In this document: piece after piece, positions 1 to 12,198 of the stretch
How the letters are laid out: each line of letters begins with the position of its first letter
Numbering within the stretch: the first letter of the stretch is position 1
DNA from: Symbiodinium natans
Lineage: Eukaryota; Sar; Dinophyceae; Suessiales; Symbiodiniaceae
Direction of reading: 5' to 3'
DNA length: 64,000 nucleotides
Assembly: GCA_905221605.1 (NCBI GenBank)
Contig: CAJNDS010002323.1
Coordinates: forward strand, 210,001 to 274,000
Program-made: the position numbers and the translations under genes
Notes under the pieces: model-generated
The model's input: only the letters and a program-made list of their open reading frames with translations
The model's database searches: none
Told to the model about the DNA's origin: nothing

Positions 1-554
1 GGCGCCTTCCCGGATCCACTCCTAGCCGTCGCGCTTGTCGGGCTAAACCCTGAACCCTTAGCCTTGACAGTTTAGGGTTATAGGTCTAGGGGACGAGGGA
101 TATCTAGGGTGTAGGGTTTGGGGGGGTATAGTAACGGTTTAGGGTGATAGGATTTAGGGAATTAGGGATACTTAGGGTGTAGGGTTTAGGGATAAATCCC
201 CGAGCCCTCTTCTGCTGAATTCGGTGTTGGGTTTTGGGTCTAGGGTATCACTACCAAGCCCTTGAAGCAAACAAAAAGAACTAACCAGATCAAGGAAAGG
301 CACAGTATGACCAAGGGTTCCTAGGAGGGCTTAGGGTTTAGGGTTTGTCAATCTGTGCTCAGGAGTTAAAGGCTCTGGTTTTGGACTTCTAGCAGGTTCA
401 GGGTGGAGGAGTTCGGGGGATTGAAGACAGTTGAAAGAACCCCTTGGAACCCAAGCCCCAAACACATGGGCAGCTCTCTGAAGTATGGTCGCTTTGTGGG
501 GGTTCCGGTTATAGTTCGGGTTTTACCCTAAACCCTAAACCGTAAACCCTAAAC

Positions 555-602
555 AAGAGAAGGGACTTTCCCCACTGACGGTCTAGGGTCAGGGTAGAGT
601 TC
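555..602 (-). CDS. Exon-like island with branch-site-like upstream
   Basis: Acceptor TTTCACTAACTGCCAG (CTAAC 8 nt before the AG), donor CTCTT|GTTTAGGG. Sixteen codons: ELYPDPRPSVGKVPSL, phase 0 to 0. Confidence 0.45.
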
Positions 603-645
603 CTGGCAGTTAGTGAAAGGTCTTGGCTGCGGGGCTCTTGGGAAG

Positions 646-845
646 GTAGGGTTTAGGGTTTAGGGTTTAGGGTTTAGGGTTTAGGGTTTAGGGTTTAGGG
701 TGTAGGGTTTAGGGTTTAGGGTTTAGGGTTTAGGGTTTAGGGTTTAGGGTTTAGGGTTTAGGGTTTAGGGTTTAGGGTTTAGGGTTTAGGGTTTAGGGTT
801 TAGGGTTTCGGGTTTCGGTTTTCGGTTTTCGGTTTTCGGGTTTCG
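646..845 (+). repeat. Interstitial telomere-type array (TTTAGGG)n, G-strand on plus
   Basis: About 23 units, nearly perfect, with one TGTAGGG unit; the right end decays through TTTCGGG and TTTTCGG variants. Immediately right of the 555-602 island. Confidence 0.95.
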
Positions 846-992
846 GGGTTAGCGTTCAGCAACGGATATCGGGATCCAGCTTTGTGGTCTTCAGGCTAAC
901 AAGGGTGCCTGGCCACCCCCCGAAGCCCCTAAACCCTAAGCCTTAAACCTTGGCCCTAAAGAACCCCATACCCTAAACCCCAAACCCTAAAC

Positions 993-1077
993 CCGCCTGC
1001 ATGTCGGGGTAGGCCCGGAGGATGGTATTAACTGGCTCGGCGCAGCAGCGGGTGACGACAGCTCGGACCTGGCGGTG
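993..1077 (-). CDS. Exon-like island between telomere-type tracts
   Basis: Acceptor AGCTGCAAG preceded by CCCTAAA units; donor GGCGG|GTTTAGGG, or CAG|GCGGGT. 28 codons, HRQVRAVVTRCCAEPVNTIL then RAYPDMQA, with strong third-position bias. With the GC donor it ends in phase 0 and joins the 602-555 island. Confidence 0.5.
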
Positions 1078-1087
1078 CTTGCAGCTT

Positions 1088-1290
1088 AGTTTAGGGTTTA
1101 GGGTTTAGGGTTTGGGGTTTAGGGTTTGAGATTTAGGGTTTAGGGCTTAGGGTTTAGGGGTCTATCGGGTTTGGGATTTTATAGGGTTTAAGGCTTCTAG
1201 GGGTTAAGGTTCTTAGGGTTTAGGTTTATAGGTATTCAGGTTTGTAGTATCTAGGTTTCTAGGGTGTAGGGTTTAAAGCCCAGTGGGTTG
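1088..1290 (+). repeat. Degenerate TTTAGGG tract
   Basis: Four good units then increasingly mutated ones (TTTGGGG, CTTAGGG, TTATAGG). Borders the 993-1077 island on its acceptor side. Confidence 0.8.
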
Positions 1291-2310
1291 AGGAAGCTAG
1301 GGTGTAAAGGGTTTACAGATCAGGGTGTCCAGGGTTTGGAGCGTGCAAGGTTAAGGGGTCTAGAAGGTTTAGGAGCAGGGGAATTCGTTTTTGTTCGGAT
1401 TTACAGCTTCGGAAAGATGGTGCAAAAGGCCTACAGGGCCTACAGAAGAGCTACCATTTTGAGACGCAGGTGCTGCAAATAAAGCAACTGCTGCTCAACC
1501 TCACATGATGCCTCCACTGAAGCGGTCAAGTATCAAGCCCGCAATGCTGCATGATCCGTTTATGTGCCTGCTTTCAGTCTACCCTAAACCCTAAGCCCTA
1601 AACCCTAAACCCTAAATCCTTGTTGTTCGGCAGTTCGCCTTGACAAAGGGGAAAATCGGAGGCCTCACTGCCCTACTCGCGACACAGATTTCACAACCCC
1701 GCTTGCGCCCTCTTTGGTGTGGCTCTCAGCGCTTCCACTGCTGGCCCTCGGACCCTAAACCCTAAACCCTAAACCAGCTGCTTATTAGGTCTTGGTTCGG
1801 TCTTTCATCGCTTCCTTCTCGGCAGGGAAGGCGCTTCTTCAGCGTGACCACGTCGCCTTCCTTGATTCTCTTTCTTGGGAAATGCCACGCAATCTTCGAA
1901 CGATCAGAAAGGGGGATGGGGCTTGTAGGGCTTAGGGCTCATGCTGTCGTTGTTTGCGCTACAGAGGTCTACTCTGGCCCTGACATGGAGGTAGACACAG
2001 CTCGCTACAACAAAAACACCCTAAACCCAAACCTTGAGCCTAAACCCCAACACCCTTAAACCCTTTAAGCACCTGAGCCCTAAACCCTAAACCCTAAACC
2101 CTGAGAGACGTGGTAGGTAACCCAAAATGCCCCAAGCAAAGCTCTTGAACCCTTTGGCTGCCTCAAACCCCTCTAAACTCTCAACCCTACCCCCCCGAAC
2201 CGCAACCTCAAACCCTAAACCCCAAGCCCTGAATCCTAAGAATTGACTTTAAACCCTAAGAATTCACTTAAAACCCCAAGAACCCTATGAATCCTAACAA
2301 CCCCAAGAAC

Positions 2311-2393
2311 CCGAGACGCCCTGGGAAGCCAAAACTGGCGCTAGCAATGCCGCCGGGCCTTTGTCTCAGCTGAAGCCAAAGTAGCAGATGCCG
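2311..2393 (-). CDS. Exon-like island
   Basis: Acceptor GTTCTACCAG (or ACAAAG 35 nt further in), donor CTCGG|GTTCTTGGGG. Reads RHLLLWLQLRQRPGGIASAS then FGFPGRLG. The plus strand is also open (CRRAFVSAEAKVADAAG). Confidence 0.3.
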
Positions 2394-2464
2394 CTGGTAG
2401 AACCTTTTTCGCCATACCCCCTTAAACCCTAAACCCTAAACCCTAAACCCTGAAGGTGTAGAGT

Positions 2465-2557
2465 AGGGGATCCGAAGTATGGGCCCTTAGTTTAGGTCCC
2501 TGTTATAAAACCCTTATGTACACCGTACATAATGAGGGCCCATACTCCGGATCCCTT
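2465..2557 (+). mobile_element. Single inverted-repeat element
   Basis: Arms AGGGGATCCGAAGTATGGGCCC and the complement of GGGCCCATACTCCGGATCCCT, with inner CCTTATGTAC/GTACATAATGAGG. Flanked by CCCTAAA units on the left. A distant relative may lie near 13.43-13.53 kb. Confidence 0.75.
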
Positions 2558-3233
2558 GAACGCCCTTTACTCAAGGGCAAGGGACTAGGCTAAGGGCCCA
2601 TGGCTCCAACCTCAGATTGAGGGTTGAGTTGCAGTTAAGATTTAGGGTTGAGAGGGTTCCTGGATTGCAGTTTAGGGCCTGTACCCTAGAGCCAAACCCC
2701 AAACCACAGGAAATTGGGGCTGGCCCGGTGCAACCCTGCATGTAACCATGTTCCTGAGGTTCAGGGTGTGTGGCGATAATGGTGTCCCAGATTTATAGGG
2801 GTAAGGTTACAGGGTTTAGGTTTGTAGGTCTTGTGTTCTTTAGGGTGTAAGGCTTAGGGTTTCAGGCTCAGGTGGCCCACTTGGTCTTTGTAAGGGATAC
2901 CGACTTTGTCATGTGCCTTGGCCCTTACGAAGGCTTCGGGGACCGTCTAGGGCTTGAGGTTTAGGGTTTAGTCTGGAATTATGGTTGTTATTATGTGTGT
3001 TTTTATCTTATTTATATTTTTTGGAGGGGCTCAGGCGGAATTTTAAGGCTGGGTTTAGGGATTAGCGGTTTAGCTGGGAAATTAGGTCGGGGCCAGGGGT
3101 TTAGGGATTAGGGTTCAAGCTTAGTTCGAGATGTAGGATAATATAATCGCCTCCCCCTCATATTACGTAAGCCCCCCCCCTACCCCCCGTTGTAGTTGTA
3201 GCTATATTGGGGGTGTTTAATGGGGGGGTACAC

Positions 3234-3309
3234 CGCTCCGGGCGTCAGGCGGCGCGCCCGCTCTCAAAGCTGCCAATGCCCACGCCGTCCAGGAGATCTG
3301 CCGCAAGCA
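3234..3309 (-). CDS. Exon-like island
   Basis: Acceptor CACTAAGCAG with a branch-like CACTAAG, donor AGCG|GTGTACC. Reads CLRQISWTAWALAALRAGAP and onward; a second frame reads LAADLLDGVGIGSFESGRAA then stop, which would make it a last exon. Not resolved. Confidence 0.35.
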
Positions 3310-3846
3310 CTGCTTAGTGGCCTAAATGTGTAACCCTAAACCCTAAACCCTAGACCCTAAACCCGAAACTTAAGCCCTCAACCCTAAACCCTAAACAAAC
3401 TTGGCTTCAGGCAGAAGATGCCCAAAAGCTCCATCCCTACAGTCTACAGTGTCTCAAACAAATAGCCCCTGGGTAGGATGTTGCATGCTCCTAGAGCCAT
3501 TCCTAAGCAAACCCTATTTACCTAGGGGAACTTGTCACTCCATAAACGGTGGGGAAAGCCGATGCTTAAGGCACAGGTCGCATGCTAAACTCTATTTAGG
3601 TTTTGGCTTCAAGGCTAGCCCAGAACAAAAACCAAACTTTACGAAATTCAGGAGGTACCCTGCTAAAGCAAGGGTGCTGCCGCGGGGATTAGGATATAGT
3701 GATTAGTCCGCTCCTCCACTGGCCCTTAATCATGGACACCCAGGCTACCCGCCATCTTGCTAAGTAACCTCCAAACCCAAAGCCCCAAATGACCCATTAA
3801 TATGCCGTGTCCCGGTAGTTCAGGCTCTGAAGTCTGAACCCTGGAC

Positions 3847-3939
3847 CCTTCAGTAGGGTAGCAAAGGACCCCATGGCTTCAGCACCAGCAAGGCTGTGCC
3901 TGAAGCGGCTTTCAGCGCGGGCACGGATGGAAGACCCAG
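3847..3939 (-). CDS. Exon-like island
   Basis: Acceptor GTGCGAGCAG, donor AAGG|GTCCAGG. Reads GSSIRARAESRFRHSLAGAE then AMGSFATLLK; an upstream in-frame ATG gives MVRAA. Another minus frame (LGLPSVPALKAASGTALLVL) and a plus frame (MASAPARLCLKRLSARARME) are also open, so the strand is not settled. Confidence 0.3.
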
Positions 3940-4180
3940 CTGCTCGCACCATACCTCCGGATCCTGCCAGCAGATTTGCTGTTGTTCTGTTTTGTTTTTG
4001 GTTCAGGGATTTTTAGGCTTGAAAAGGTGTGGGGTTTAGGATGGCTCTTGCTCGGTCGTCTGCAGGTGTGTCAGCAAGCGCTTGTGACTACAAGGCAGGA
4101 AACCGAGAGCCTGGAATGCACTGCCGATTCACCTTCCCACAAGGACCTTGAGATCAACGCTCATGTAGTAAACCCTAAAC

Positions 4181-4224
4181 TCTGAGCCCCTGTAGCTTGC
4201 ACAGTCCCAAGGTTGGGGGCTGAG
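4181..4224 (-). CDS. Short exon-like island
   Basis: Acceptor CCCCCTGCAAG, donor CAGA|GTTTAGGG. Fourteen codons: LSPQPWDCASYRGS. Too short to judge without transcripts. Confidence 0.3.
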
Positions 4225-5075
4225 CTTGCAGGGGGTCAGGCTAGGAGTTCGCTAGACATTTTGGCTTGGGGTTTTGCGGGGGTTTGGTCTCATGTTTCGG
4301 GATGGTTTAAGGAGTATGGAGGGTTGAGTTGTCAGGAGTAATGCAAATCTCCGACAGCTGCTCCAAAATCGAAGTCCCAAACCCTAAGGCCTCCGCAATA
4401 CCCGCACGGGGAACCGTGAGGAGCTATAGGCCTAAACCCCGAAGCCCAAAACTCTGAGACAGTTCGGCAAACAAGAAGTCATCCTCGGTTGCCTAAAAGA
4501 GCTGTGCCTTCATCTTCGCCTTCAATGCGTGGCTGAAGGGTGACCTTGCGAGACGTTCTGCAATAGTTCTACAAGGTTGCACTTGAGGGGGTGAAATTTT
4601 ACTGGAGTTAAACAATCTTTGGCCCTGAGGCCCTAAAGCCTGAAATCTCAGTGGTCAAACGAAACACCCTGAACCCTACCCAAAAATCATAAGGGACTTT
4701 CGGGCTTAAGAGGTTCCCCAAAAAAACAAAATGAGCCATGGTTGACTATCGAGGCTTATAAGAGCAACAAATGCATGAAGGGAAAAAGGGTTTAGGGCTG
4801 AGGGTTAACCCAAACCAGACCAGGTGCTACATATGGGAGCCCTTGTTAGCCCCTTCTTTGGGAGCACCTCCATATACTCCTTAATTGGGAGCCCTTGTCT
4901 GTCCCTTCTTTCCCGCATATAAGCCACGGGCCCAAAGTTGTGTCCCAACTTAGGCACTGAAGGACTGAGACGGAAACCGAAACGAGAGAGCTTACTCCCT
5001 CACCTGCTCCCCGACATATCCCGAACCCCAAGCATGACCCTAAACCCAAAAACGCCCCGCAGCTGCCCTGAAGCA

Positions 5076-5168
5076 GGAGCCTTAATAGGGTTCTGGGGAT
5101 TATTGTAGCACAATTCTAGAGGGACCATAAGGAAATAATATTAGTAGCTATTTCGACCCCTGTATTAA
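5076..5168 (+). mobile_element. Inverted-repeat element family 2, copy A
   Basis: Shares GCCTTAATA, GGGGATTATT, AGGGACCATAAGG and TTCGACCCCT with copies at 21.7 and 27.4 kb. Confidence 0.65.
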
Positions 5169-5508
5169 GCCCTAAGCCTTGCCAAGACACTCCAGCTGCG
5201 AAGAGTGAAGCTGACTTGCTTGCTGCAGGACTTCTGCCTGTCAGACTGTGGCTCTCGAAGCCTTTTTGCAAATTGGCTTGAGGGATTAGGGTTTCGAATT
5301 TAGGGTTGAAGGGCTTTAGGATTCAGGGTTAGGGATGACAACGCTTAGGGTCAGGTGCAAGCCATCCCTCTTATTTAGGGTACCCAAAGAGGAACCATCA
5401 TTTAGAGAACTCACCAGACTTCTGGACCGATAGTAGACCCTAATTAGGGTGCAGCACGCTGCCTTAGGGGCTGAGACAACGGGTACGTCTGGGGGGGTTT
5501 AGGGGGCT

Positions 5509-5850
5509 TTGGAATTTGCTGGCACCTATAGATCTAGCTCTTTCAAGTGCGCACGTCTGCACAACTTGGTCGAAGCCTGCCCCCGAAAGACCTACACGCC
5601 CCGGCAACTGCAGCTGAGAGTAGAGGCGATCGCTAAACTCCGACTTCATAGGTCGCCCCTAAACCAGCTGGCCCATCTCAGGTGTCTGGAGCACGTGCAT
5701 GACAGAAGGATCATCTTCAAGGGATTTTACAAAAGTGCTGCAGGCTTCGTAGATGATGTGGCGAGCGCTTCCTGCGTAGCTGCGTGCGGCTCCCTCTCGT
5801 CGTTTCACTCGGTGGACACAACTTCCGCAACATCACTTTTTAGGGTTTAG
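5509..5850 (+). other. Open frame of 113 codons in a unique patch, coding status doubtful
   Basis: The patch 5.5-5.84 kb lacks TTTAGGG units and is open on plus (RQLQLRVEAIAKLRLHRS) but also on minus. No splice context or family similarity is visible. Confidence 0.15.
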
Positions 5851-8662
5851 GGAAGTTTAGGGTTTAGGGTTTAGGGTTTAGGGGCTCACGTGCAACAGAC
5901 TAGTCGGCCACAGCTACAGGATCTGCCTCCCGATGTGTTGTCCACCCCCGTCGGTGCTCTGTATTGTGTGCTAGCCCTTTGGGCTTTGCAGGGTCGACCA
6001 AACTTTCTCTTGGGCTGGGCCCTGCCGCGAACTCCGGAGCAGCTCGCCGATCAGAGGTTACGGTTTTTGGCTTGAGGTTTGAGAGGCGGGTTGAGGGTTC
6101 AGGGTTCGGGCTTGACATGTAGTGACAATTGGGCCTAGAAGAACTGCACCGAATTGTGTTAGTATGGGCTACGGGCTACCCTCCTTTTGCCAATAAGTAC
6201 AACCCTACCTAACAGTATTGGGGGTTCCCTTTGCACTAGAAAGGACTGCAATGCGGTATTTGTAAGCCTTTCTTGTAAGTGCCCATGAACCTTCCAGCAG
6301 CATTTTGAGGGTTAGCGCTACGGGTTTTGGGGCAAACCTGCCTGGAAGGTGGAAAACTTGGCTGGGAGCGTGTCATGAAGCACGCCCTTGGCTGAAGGCA
6401 TATCGGACTTTGCACGGCAAGACAAAATCCCAAACCTCTACAGCGTAAGCCCTACAACTCTAAACCCCTGACACCTAACGCTCTTAACCAATTGATTGGA
6501 CTTCGGGAGTGGGCTGTGGTTCTGCTTTCAGAGGGCCGAGCGGAGGCTGAACTCTGAAAGTGGGGTTTGAGGGTTTGACTTATTAGGGTTTGTAAGGTTA
6601 AGGGTTTAGGGTTTTGGGGGTTTTGGGTGCCCGGTTTGGCTTTGAAGTGCCTTAAAGATAGCATGCCCCACCGTAAGACACAAAGGCTTCTTGACTTGCA
6701 CGTCGTTGTTTTGTTTCTGGTGTTGGCCGGCGCAGCCCTAACTAACCCTCCAAACCGCACCCGGAATCCCTAAACCTGACTCAACCGACGCTTTAAGGTT
6801 TCAGTCGATCAGGGTTCAGGAACTTATGCTTCTCGGTGTCTACGGGTTTCGGACGAAGCCTCTCGACCAAAGTACCGCATCACACTCTTAACGCTCGTTG
6901 CTGGCCCAGAGCACATGAAGCTGCATCACCTCTTGCAGGAAGTTGGGGTCATAGCCTGCCAGGGTTTAGGGTTTAGGGGCCCTATAGGGGTCAAACATTA
7001 AATCCGACAAGCTCTAAGCCCTTTCGCACCAGTAAGGCCCAAACCCCAAATCAAAACCTTCACCCTCCTGCCCACCCACCCAACCATGCAACACAACAAG
7101 GCCTGAAGGCCTCGAAAAGATTAGGCCTCCTAAGCCCTCACGCCCCGAACAATAAGCCCTACAAGCCCGAGAAGACCCGACAACCCGATTAGTCAAAAGC
7201 TCTGAAGCTCAAAGTCCTTAACCTTTCCGTGGTGCACGCGGCCTGTTGCATCGCTGGTGGCAGCCTGCCGACTACTCGTCAGGCCCCCAGTGCTCCACTT
7301 GTACGATCCCACCGGCTAGTTCTCTAGAGGTTAAACGTGCTAACCTGTGGGGTAGTAGCTCAACAAGGTCAAATCCTGCCTATAACAGATAGCACCTGAA
7401 CCCAAAACCCTCCTAAACCCTAAACCTGAAACCGTAAACCCACCCCACCTCGGCACTTTTGGCCTTCAGTGTGTTGGCAAAGGTCTCGATGAGGCGATCC
7501 CAGGAACGCCTGGGGTGGGGAGAAGGGGGGGGGGGGGTTTAGGGTTTAGGGTTTTGGGTTTGGGGTTTGGGGTTTGGGGTGCGGGGTTTAGGGCTTAGGT
7601 TTTAGGGTTTAGGGTTCAGGACTACATTGTGGGCCTTGTTCGTGAGAGCTTCCAGGTAGGCTGCCTTTTGATAAGGCTTCTGCAGGTGGCTTTTGAAGTT
7701 GTTGGGTTTTTATTCGGGTCTTTGGGGTTTCTAGGGTCTTTAGGGCTTGAAGCTTCATGTGTCTTAGGGCTGTAGCGCCGGTTTTGGGCTCCGGGTTGAA
7801 GGGTGTACGGGATCAGGTTTAGGCGGAGGGCCTTGCTAGTGATCATCCTGAATTTTCAGGGGATAGACTTTGACGAAGACTGAACTAGCAAAAAGCATCA
7901 TCTGCAACCCCCCACCCCCCACACAACAAAATCGTACTGGGTAAATTAAACCCAAAACTAGCCCGGTCGTTGCTTTTCAATGCTTCAGGGGGTTCCAAGC
8001 CATGACGCCACAAGCAGCAGGTTGAGGGTTTGAAGAGTCTCGCGCGTGTTTATTGGGGCTTATTTGGCTCGAGGGTCTAGGGAGCTTGGGGCCTGTATAT
8101 CGGGAGATTCCTGGGTAGCTCTACGTGGGGTTTTACATACGTGAAGAAGATTACAGCGTACATAGTAACTCTGACCCTCCTGGCAGGTACCCAGAACCTG
8201 CCCAAGCCCGAACCCCAAAGCCTAAACTCAACCCTGAGCTCGTAACAAAAGCTCGAAACCCAAGTCCATGCTCTGGTGGTTTCTGGAAGTAAAAGTAAGG
8301 GACCTCTGATACAGTCCCCCAAATAGTAGGATTCCCGACCCCAATAAGGTACCCCATATTCCCATATAACCCTGAATAAAGTACCCCACGCCGCACCCAA
8401 GTCCACACGCGTCCAGAAAAAGGAGGCGTTCGGGGACGAGAGATGGTGCAGGTCTCCGACAGTTGAGAGCGTTAGAGGGCTTCGGGTTTAGGGAGCCCTT
8501 GAACGAAGGAAATTTATGAAAGCTGGTCTTTCATTCTGTGGCAAAAAAATAACCCTTAACCCAAAGAGCCCTTAAAGACTGACTGGGAAGCCGGCCAGTA
8601 GGCCGCGTTAGCTTCATCCACGCAGGCGAGCCTGACCGTTTTGGATTTAATTCTGGGTTTTC

Positions 8663-8664
<2 letters not shown>

Positions 8665-8733
<69 letters not shown>
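8665..8733 (+). repeat. 69-nt uninterrupted poly-G tract
   Basis: All G from 8665 to 8733, then TGGGGGGT. The proline-rich frames over it are artefacts. Length may be imprecise in the assembly. Confidence 0.9.
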
Positions 8734-8734
<1 letters not shown>

Positions 8735-9313
8735 GGGGGGTGATTGGAGATGGCGTTTAAGCCTCCCCTCAGTCCCTGCAGTTCCCCGACCATGCAACCC
8801 TCGTCCACACGCCACGTTGTCCAGTCTGTGGCGAGTTGTTTTGTACGGCGTATATAGGGCATGCATGGGCCATTCGTTTAGGGTTGGTATAGGGTTTAGG
8901 AAGGCTTTCGGGATCAAAGATTCAGGTTGAGTTTGGGTTTAGGGTTCAAGCTTCAGGCTTGTCTTTCTGTTCTTCCAGAGTCGACCAGTTGGCTGAAAGC
9001 CCGGGATTTGCTCCCTTGGGTTAGGTCGATATAAATCCCCACACCTTAACCTTTGGGTTTGGAGGGCTTTTAGCATCCCACTTGCTAAAGGTTACATGCT
9101 CAGCCTTACCAGCGCGCGGCCAGCAAACCCGAAAGCCAACGCGGTTTAGGGTGGGGCTGCGGGCGCCAAACCCCCAAAACAATGGAAGACCTGCATCCGT
9201 AACAACAAACTCAGCACGCCTTACAAAGCCTCTATCTCTCAGCCCTAAAGTGCAAAGCCCTAGAAAGAATCCCTTCAACAACACGCCCCCCCGACCCCCC
9301 CCCCCCCCCCCAC

Positions 9314-9667
9314 CTAAACCCTAAACCCTAAACCCTATTAACTAAACCCTAAACCCTAAACCCCTAAATCCTAAACCCTAAACCCTCCTAAACCCTAAAC
9401 CCTCCTAAACCCTAAACCCTCCCAAACGCTAAACCCTCCTAAACCCTAAACCCTCCTCAACCCTAAACCCTCCTAAACCCTAAACCCTCCCAAACCCTAA
9501 ACCCTAAACCCTACACCCAACACCCAACACCCTACACCCTACACCCTGAACCCTGAACCCTGAACCCTAAACCCTAAACCCTAAACCCTAAACCCTAAAC
9601 CCTAAACCCTAAACCCTAAACCCTAAACCCTAAACCCTAAACCCTAAACCCTAAACCCTAAACCCCA
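9314..9667 (-). repeat. Long CCCTAAA array with higher-order variant block
   Basis: Left part alternates CCCTAAACCCTAAA with CCCTCCTAAA (about 9365-9490), the middle holds CCCAACACC, CCCTACA and CCCTGAA variants, and the right end is about 17 perfect units. It ends at the donor of the 9676-9742 island. Confidence 0.95.
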
Positions 9668-9675
9668 CCCCAAAC

Positions 9676-9742
9676 CTAGGGTCCGGGCCACGGCACCGCA
9701 AGCTGCGCTGCGCGCTGCGTCTCCAATCTCCGACTCCAGGTG
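9676..9742 (-). CDS. Isolated exon-like island beside a long CCCTAAA array
   Basis: Acceptor GCTTCCCAG, donor CCTAG|GTTTGGGG running straight into TTTAGGG repeats on the sense strand. 22 codons, HLESEIGDAARSAACGAVAR then TL. A second frame (TWSRRLETQRAAQLAVPWPG then a stop) would fit as a last exon of the 16.9-12.1 kb chain. Confidence 0.45.
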
Positions 9743-9902
9743 CTGGGAAGCGCCAGGAGCCTTCCGGCCAGAGGGCTTCGGGCATTTTTTCTGTAAGTTT
9801 GGAGACTTCTCAAGCTCCATCTTGAAGGCTGTGCCTTCTGGGCATTTAAGCTTTTTGTTGGGAAGCTTTATAGACAACGGTTCTGTTTATGGTCTTGATG
9901 CC

Positions 9903-12100
9903 TTGGAGATTTCAGGCGCATGCGATCTGTCGGGTTTTGAGGAGGGTGAGGGTTTAGTGGCTTAGGGTTGAGTGTTGGCGTGGGCTCTTAGGCTTAGAGG
10001 GTTTAGCGTCTTTAAAGTTTAGGGTCAGAGCTTTGGGAAAAGGATTGTTCAACCCGAAAGGCGCCTTCCTCTTACCCCAAACTGTCACCTCAGACACGCC
10101 GGAACCACCTCTAATCCGGAGCAATGTTGCACCAAAGACCTAAAACATGTTGACTTTCAATGCAAGAAAGTTGAAAGATGTCTTCTGCTTTGAAGTCAGA
10201 GCATAGAAACATTAACAAACCGACACAGCCACCGACTATGAAGCCACTCCGCTGCCTTCCATGAAGATGGTCAGTGTTCTAGAGCATGGCCCGTTTTGGT
10301 AGAACAGGTACCCCCCCCCCCCCGGAACAATGTTAGAGAACTGATTCTTCCCAGGGCCCAGGTGGCATCCGGACTGTCGCGCTTGCTGACATAAACAATA
10401 CACAAGTTGCCTTGGTCGACAGGCCCAAGGTTGCCATGCCACAGTAGACGATTTAAGGTGAAAGCAGCCTGCCCATACACCCACAATCGAGTAGTCTCTC
10501 AATTGGTGGCTGCGTCTATCTACTCTGTTTTCAGGTGCTACGTTGCTCTAGGCCTGCCAACCCCAAATCAGGGTCAGCAAGCCATGTAATGAATTCGAAT
10601 GACCTTACCTATCCTGAACATGGAACCCCAGCAAAAAGCAAAAACAAGTTGTTTCTTAGGAATTCTGGTACCCAAAAGAAATACATTTGTCAACTTTCGC
10701 AGTTTCTGGCCGCCTCGTGGCGTTGCTCTCAGCGGCCAGGACGGCCTGAGATAAGGTTTTAGGTTTGAGGGTTTAGGGTTTAGGGTATCTTCGGGCCCCT
10801 TCAAACGCATGAAACGGAGACCCACCAGACCCGAATCCTGAACCTGCACCCGGGGCCTGTTCCCCGAAACCCTAAGTCCTACACCCTAAGCCCTGAGCTA
10901 CTGTTTGCTTAAGAACCCCAAAAGAAAAAACAATCCCTATATTTTTTCGGGGCTCTCAAGCAATTAGTAGTGAGGGCTTTAGGGGTTTAGGGCTAGGCCT
11001 TCCGGATTTTGGAGTTGAGGATTGACAGTCTCGACTTTTCTGGGGGAACCAAAGGTTCATTTGACCTGCCGGAATGGACCTACCTGCACCCCAAAGTAGA
11101 ATCTTAACTTTAGGGTTTAGGCTAAGGGTGTTTGGGGTTAAGGGCTTAGGGTTTAGGGTTTAGGGCCAAAGTCTAGGGTTTAGAAACCAGCGCAGGTTTC
11201 TTGCTCGAGTACTCAGACCTAAACCCAAATGCCTAAACGTGAGGGCTAAACCCTGAACCCTGAACCCTGAACCCTGAACCCTAAACCCTGAACCCTGAAC
11301 CCTACACCCTAAGCCCTAATTAATGGCCCAAAATCCGGGCTGAGGGTTTAGGGTGCTGTGCAGTATGGATTTGGGGTAATGTTGGACTCGGTTTAGTGTC
11401 CAGGGCCCCCCCTCCCAAACCATTTTGGGGTTTTCGGGGATCCGCTATAGGCTGGGTTGGGGGCTGGGGGCAGGGCGGCTAGGGGTCGAGGGTTGAGGGG
11501 AAGCCTTGAAGCTTGAGAGTCTAAGCTTTCCAGGCTTTGTAGCTCCCTGGCCTGGGAGGCTGCGGATTAACGCGGGTCACCGAAACAATTTTCTGAAAGC
11601 GAATCAGGGCAGCTCGTGGGCTACTCCCCTGGGAAACTGTTTGGGGGGCTTTTCGTAATGAAATTTTAACAGGAAATTAAATAAAGCCGGACACCAGAAA
11701 ATTCTGGAGTTTCTTTTTCAAAATGTATTTCAATTTTTGGCTCCTCGCCGCCCTTCATCCCCGGGCCGCGAACTTCGCATAATTGTGGACCACCCTCATC
11801 AATGGGGGGGGGTCTTCCATAAGTTTTCCGGAAACATGCGGCCCCTGTAGCTAAACCGAGTCCAACATAACCGAGTTTCCGAATCGGACGATAAGTGGAC
11901 CAACTAGTTTCGAGGCATGCTTTTGGGCACCGAATTCCATCGTTCCAGAAAAACTTCAACTTAAACTAAACCCCCCTTCAACCCTACCAATTTCCACCTT
12001 GTGGGCTTTTTAAGTACCGTCAACACTAAACTCCTGCGTTTGCCCATTGCAGCGCTATCCCTAAACCCAAACCCTAAACCCTAAACCCTAAACCCCTGTA
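9903..12100. other. Stretch without a supported gene
   Basis: Scattered telomere-like units, a CCCTGAA-variant cluster at 11248-11300, and unique sequence at 10.05-10.75 and 11.56-11.95 kb with no convincing frame or splice context. Confidence 0.5.
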
Positions 12101-12122
12101 CCTACCCCAAAACAAGCCAAAC

Positions 12123-12198
12123 TTCTTTTTTTTGCCCCGCTGGGAGCCTCGGAGGGCCGCAAGGAGTGGCTCGGGGGAGACAAGGAGGCGGCGTCGTC
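12123..12198 (-). CDS. Exon-like island (chain 16.9-12.1 kb)
   Basis: Acceptor AGCCACGGCAG preceded by CCCTA units, donor AGAA|GTTTGGC. Two frames are open and protein-like: RRRLLVSPEPLLAALRG (needed for phase with 14.3 kb) and DDAASLSPPSHSLRPSEA (stronger third-position bias). Ends in a lysine run. Confidence 0.45.

Larger units (their letters stand above)
4225..8664. other. Stretch without a supported gene
   Basis: Holds degenerate TTTAGGG/CCCTAAA units, one family 2 element and the doubtful open patch at 5.5 kb. A possible exon-like island near 4.50-4.56 kb (minus, after ACCCTTCAG) could not be resolved between two frames. Confidence 0.5.

Noticed and set aside
8531-8917. Proline-rich ORFs of 128 and 71 codons
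   Set aside because: They are only translations of the poly-G tract.
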